Below, piece by piece: positions 60,200 to 64,000 of a DNA stretch of 64,000 nt. The number at the start of each line of letters is the position of its first letter. The first letter of the stretch is position 1. Source of the DNA: Geosiphon pyriformis. Its lineage: Eukaryota; Glomeromycota; Glomeromycetes; Archaeosporales; Geosiphonaceae. Location: assembly GCA_016748015.1 (NCBI GenBank), contig JAAOMT010000327.1:28966-92965 (forward strand), given 5' to 3'. The notes below the pieces were generated by a model. The model saw only the letters and a program-made list of their open reading frames with translations, had not been told where the DNA came from and ran no database searches. The position numbers were made by a program, and so were the translations under genes.

Positions 60200-62762
60200 T
60201 CCATATCTTTGGTGTCAATCCTATATCTTTTAAATACAAATTTGGGTTACTGGTTTGGTTATAGAGAGTACGCCGCCGTGGAAATAGCTTTTTCAAACTT
60301 GGAGTACTGTGATCCTTATGGCATTGCCAAAGCATTCTGCCAATATGTTAACAAAAACATGACGGAGTGCAATTCAACAGAGTACAACTCACCATACTGT
60401 GATTTAATACAAGCTTCCAGCTTTGAAAAGTCTCAACTGATGATTAAAATCAAGAAAATTTTACCCATTTCATATGTTTGTTTTCACAAAAAAAACAGTG
60501 GCAGATCATCTCATTGTCCAATTGCTGATATTTTGACTGAACAGAGAAAGCTTAACAATGGAACTGGATGAGATGCCGACATGGTCAAAGTATATGTTAT
60601 GTATTTTTGTGCAATATTTGAGTGCATCCAGTTCTTTTTTCATGAAATAATTGCTGAAAGATTGGCAAAACACTGGATCCAAAAACAAATTTCCAAAAAA
60701 TCATCAATGGTTTTTTGGTTTGCAGTGGAAGCAAAAATAAGAGAAATTATTGTGCAGCTTCCATCTTTGAATACGAATGTGAATGACCCCACATATTTTA
60801 CAGAATTAAAAATGGTTGTGTCTAAATACTGGAAGTCAATGAGAATATGCTTGGAAAGACTCTGAATAATTGATAGTTATAAAGTTAAATCACAATTTTT
60901 GTTTGTTTTTGACAAAGCAAGAATCCTAAATGAAAAGAATGGACAGACCTGGAGCAACTTCGAGTGTTTGCAATATGTCATGAAAACACTTCCTGTAAAC
61001 AGTGATGGTAAAAGAGTGTTTTGTGTTTTTTTGGACACTACTTCCAAGATCCATAATTTCAGTTCATTTCGTCTGCAAAAAAAAGGATGCAAACTGTTTC
61101 TTCTATTCACTGAAATTGCATTTGTCAATTTTTCTGCCACAGACTTGTCACAAACCTTGGCTGAATCAGCTCTACTACAGCACTTTTTTAAATTCGGAAG
61201 ACCATTATGGACAGCTTTGCATAGATCTGGCCATTTCAAACCAGCTGCCATCATATCATTTGCAAGAAGCAAGCTAATTGGTGGCATGGATTACAATGGC
61301 TGGCTAAATAAGAAAAATGGAGAATGGATCAATAATCTGGAGTGCCTTGCAATTTTTAGTCCTCGTCTTTGTCTGGACATTGTTTCTCAAAGCAAATTGG
61401 CCTCAACACTTACTTTAAGCTACATGCGTCCTTGTTTTTACATTAACGACACTCGAACCACAATTATGACAGGATGCATATCAGAAACAATACTCACAAA
61501 AGCTTCAGTGCAAATTACTGGTAAGTCTGAAGAAGTTGGGTTGATAAGAGTTCTGAACCCTCTCATAAACATGATAAAGGAAAGACTGGTCAAGAAAGGA
61601 TACTAAGGAGAAGTGATTGCACGCCTTATTTTGTTGCATGAATGAGACTATGCTTGTGGTGCATTGCAGTTATTAAATAGCATAGAGAGTTTGAATTGGT
61701 TTTCTCGTCCTATGCCACTAGTACACTACCTGAGATATCTTTTTAAGTATAATGTCTACTGCAATGTAATTTATAAGATGAATGAAAACGACATTAAAAA
61801 AAAGTTGTTAAAAGCATATATTCAATTTAATCATTTCATTGTGATTACTTATACACCGCCTCTCGAACATATTCTTAAAGCACTTAAGCATGACACTGCT
61901 TTTATCTGCAAGTAAAATTAACAAGGGACAGACTTGATTATTCTTTTGGTAATGAACATTGGGATCCATAACTTTATGATATTGAACAATATTTTGTATG
62001 TTCTGGTCTCTGTAAAGAACTATCAAAAGAGCAAAAATATTAACTACTTCAACAATATGACAAGCATAAATTATCCATCAAATGTCGGAATCAAACAATT
62101 ATTTACCTTGTCTTTCTTATTGCTATACATGCAATTCAGTACTAACTTGGCAGGTGTAGATGAGAAATATTATTTCTCTCAAGTTGGTACAATTACTGAA
62201 ACCATTGAGGCAAAGATAGTGGAGATTCAAAGGCATAAAAAATGAAGAATTTTCTGAAAGTTTGCTACGGAAACAGAAATACAAGTCTAATTCTAAAGAT
62301 AATGAAGTGAACTACAGCAATGAGCTTGCATACAAATATTGTTATTAGTTTGCAGTCGGATTGTTTGGTCTCACTGCATATGATTTTTTGCAAAAAAATG
62401 ATAGCAGGAATCAGTTGCTGAACACTGTTCAACAATTGCTAGTGGCTTAGGAGGATTCTGTTGATTGTTAAACAGATGAAAAGGAGCATTTTCTGCTTTG
62501 GCAGATGCAACCATTGGTGTATACATCAGAAAAGCCTGCTATAAGTTTGTGATTCCAGTCAACCAGCCAGTTGACAATTCCCAGAGTAAAAACTAGTGTT
62601 TATTGTGAAACCATAAAAACTGGAAGTTCTTTGATACCAGCCTCTTTTGATTCAATAGACCAAAAACTTATTCTTAATTAGCAGAAGCTTGAAACAGACA
62701 TTGCACAAGCCATTGAAGAAGCCGAAAAGTATCTTCAGAAGAAAGCAACAAAGACAACATAA
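60200..62762 (+). pseudogene. Crinkler (CRN)-like large protein, broken
   Basis: Frames change near 60570, 60690, 60860 and 62240. Readable blocks in order are EYAAVEIAFSNLEYCDPYGI (60270), EMPTWSKYMLCIFVQYLSAS (60572), AVEAKIREIIVQLPSLN (60726), FVFDKARILNEKNG (60902), VFCVFLDTTSKIHNF (61020), FFKFGRPLWTALHRSG (61190), IISFARSKLIGGMDY (61251) and, after stops at 61604 and 61642, ACGALQLLNSIESLNWFSRP. The C-terminus (QKLETDIAQAIEEAEKYLQKK, 62680) is coil-forming. One frame is open from 60899 to 62245 except for four stops. The 'FDxAR...LDTTS...FGRPLW' order resembles the large-protein (CRN-like) families of fungi and oomycetes, some of which act as effectors. The resemblance is from memory of motif order; another Glomeromycotina-specific family is possible. 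Confidence 0.5.
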
Positions 62763-64000
62763 GTTGTAAATGCTGTATATTTCCAGACAGCTATTAGTGT
62801 AATTCAAAAATTAAGTCACTTTTAGTTTGTAAAAACTAATTTAATTACATGCATAAACCATGAAAAGATATAAAATTATAAGTATATATATATATTACTT
62901 TAAAGCAGTTTTTTATTGCTTGCATATTCATTATTGTAATTGCAAAAAAAAAAAAGTAATAAAATTTATATATAGGATTACCCATATATAAAAAGTTCTA
63001 ATTATAACATTTTTTACCGAATATGAAATGGCAATATGTTTCTTAAATTTAGGTTGTAATTGTGGTTGCTTAAAAAATATTCTAAAAGAAAAGTTTGCCA
63101 AATTACATGAGATATTTTAAGCTTTCTCTAAATCTAAACAAGATATATTTTTAATGCCAGTTCAAAGCAAAAAATAGTGAAAAAATAAGTGCCAGCCAAT
63201 GTGTTAAAAAGAAAATACATACTAATAAGCAAATATTTTACTACTGAAATTACAATACACTGCTTTGTCAGAAAACATATCTCAATATGTTGAGAATTGG
63301 CCACACTCATTTGGAAAATATCAGAAATTATTTAACAACAAATAACATAATACCATGCATTTATAATAACATAAAATGAATGCTATAATAAAAACCAAGA
63401 TAATTATTAATAAAATTGTTGCTACATGAAAAATCTTTTCAAAAATTATGTTAAAATACTTAAATTACCAAGTTCTGGTAGAAATCTTAACTAAATACTT
63501 GATTATTTATACTTTTTTCAGCTAAAATAAATTATAAATTTTATTTATTATGATTTTATTGTAGTTCACAAAAGCAATAGCATGTTAAAATTGAAAAAAT
63601 ATTATATATTTTACAAGCTATAACATCAACTAATGCTTTATATTCAAATTATAAGTCCAAAATGAATTATGTAATACATGTTTACATTTTTGATATAAAT
63701 TATAATACAATGACTACAAGAAAAAAAAGCAAAAAATTTACTAATAAAATATAAAAAACATCTGATTAAAGTTAAATTGAAGAAATAATTATAACAAAAA
63801 TATAATATTAGCAAAATAATAAAAAAATTAGTAGATAAATATTTTATAATAAAAGATAAAGCTAATTATTATAGCATTAATATTATAGTTTATTATAGCT
63901 ATAATTGAGATATAAATAAAATTTATTATTTTAGTTCATGTAAAGTATATTTATTTAATATTTAATTAAGACAATATATAAATAAACTAATTATATTTTT
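62763..64000. other. AT-rich tail of the window, no gene seen
   Basis: It contains a short (TA)n run at 62884-62896 and an A tract at 62944-62955. All frames are closed within short distances. Nothing further can be assigned. Confidence 0.4.

Overview
Eukaryotic nuclear DNA, extremely AT-rich and filled with broken, nested transposable elements; I see no intact host gene. The element families are ones I associate with arbuscular-mycorrhizal fungi (Glomeromycotina, Gigaspora/Rhizophagus type): a LINE with a zinc-knuckle ORF1 and an RNase H domain in ORF2, Ty3/gypsy elements with a dUTPase-like domain between protease and RT, a lineage-expanded kinase family behind a CxxC segment, and a Crinkler-like family. 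The assignment rests on recognition, not on a search.

Layout. 1-4821: 3' part of gypsy copy A (RT, RNase H, integrase, a third ORF, LTR). It sits inside a minus-strand LINE (4826-8810) whose 3' half must lie left of the window. 8810-13650: AT-rich wreckage holding a 5'-truncated LINE tail (11206-11874, with target duplication) and a small hAT-like MITE (13269-13567, with target duplication). 13650-15180: one arm of a dispersed inverted repeat whose partner is 58100-59745. 15200-20545: minus-strand gypsy D (LTR and gag) interrupted by a hAT element with a BED finger (16419-17554). 20780-36852: gypsy copy B, a strongly AT-converted relative of copy A, interrupted by a 1.33-kb insertion inside its dUTPase domain and by a nearly full-length LINE (25477-32315) flanked by a 12-bp duplication. 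36870 to about 44400: gypsy C (gag, protease, dUTPase, RT, RNase H, integrase, third ORF, LTR). 44624-48390: gypsy D again, with LTR, leader and pol but no gag. 48396-56434: an 8-kb unit bounded by inverted repeats of about 1.05 kb, holding a Tc1/mariner copy and a degenerate protein kinase. 56640-57310: a third D LTR plus leader. 60200-62762: a broken Crinkler-like gene.

Most of the damage looks like C-to-T and G-to-A change: premature stops fall where Trp, Arg or Gln is expected, and catalytic Asp/Glu have become Asn/Lys. Insertions differ greatly in GC, so composition gives a rough relative age: the LINE at 25477 and gypsy A are young, while B, C and D are old. No working pathway is encoded here. 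The interest lies in element architecture (a dUTPase domain, a conserved third ORF, a long-inverted-repeat unit) and in the decay process.
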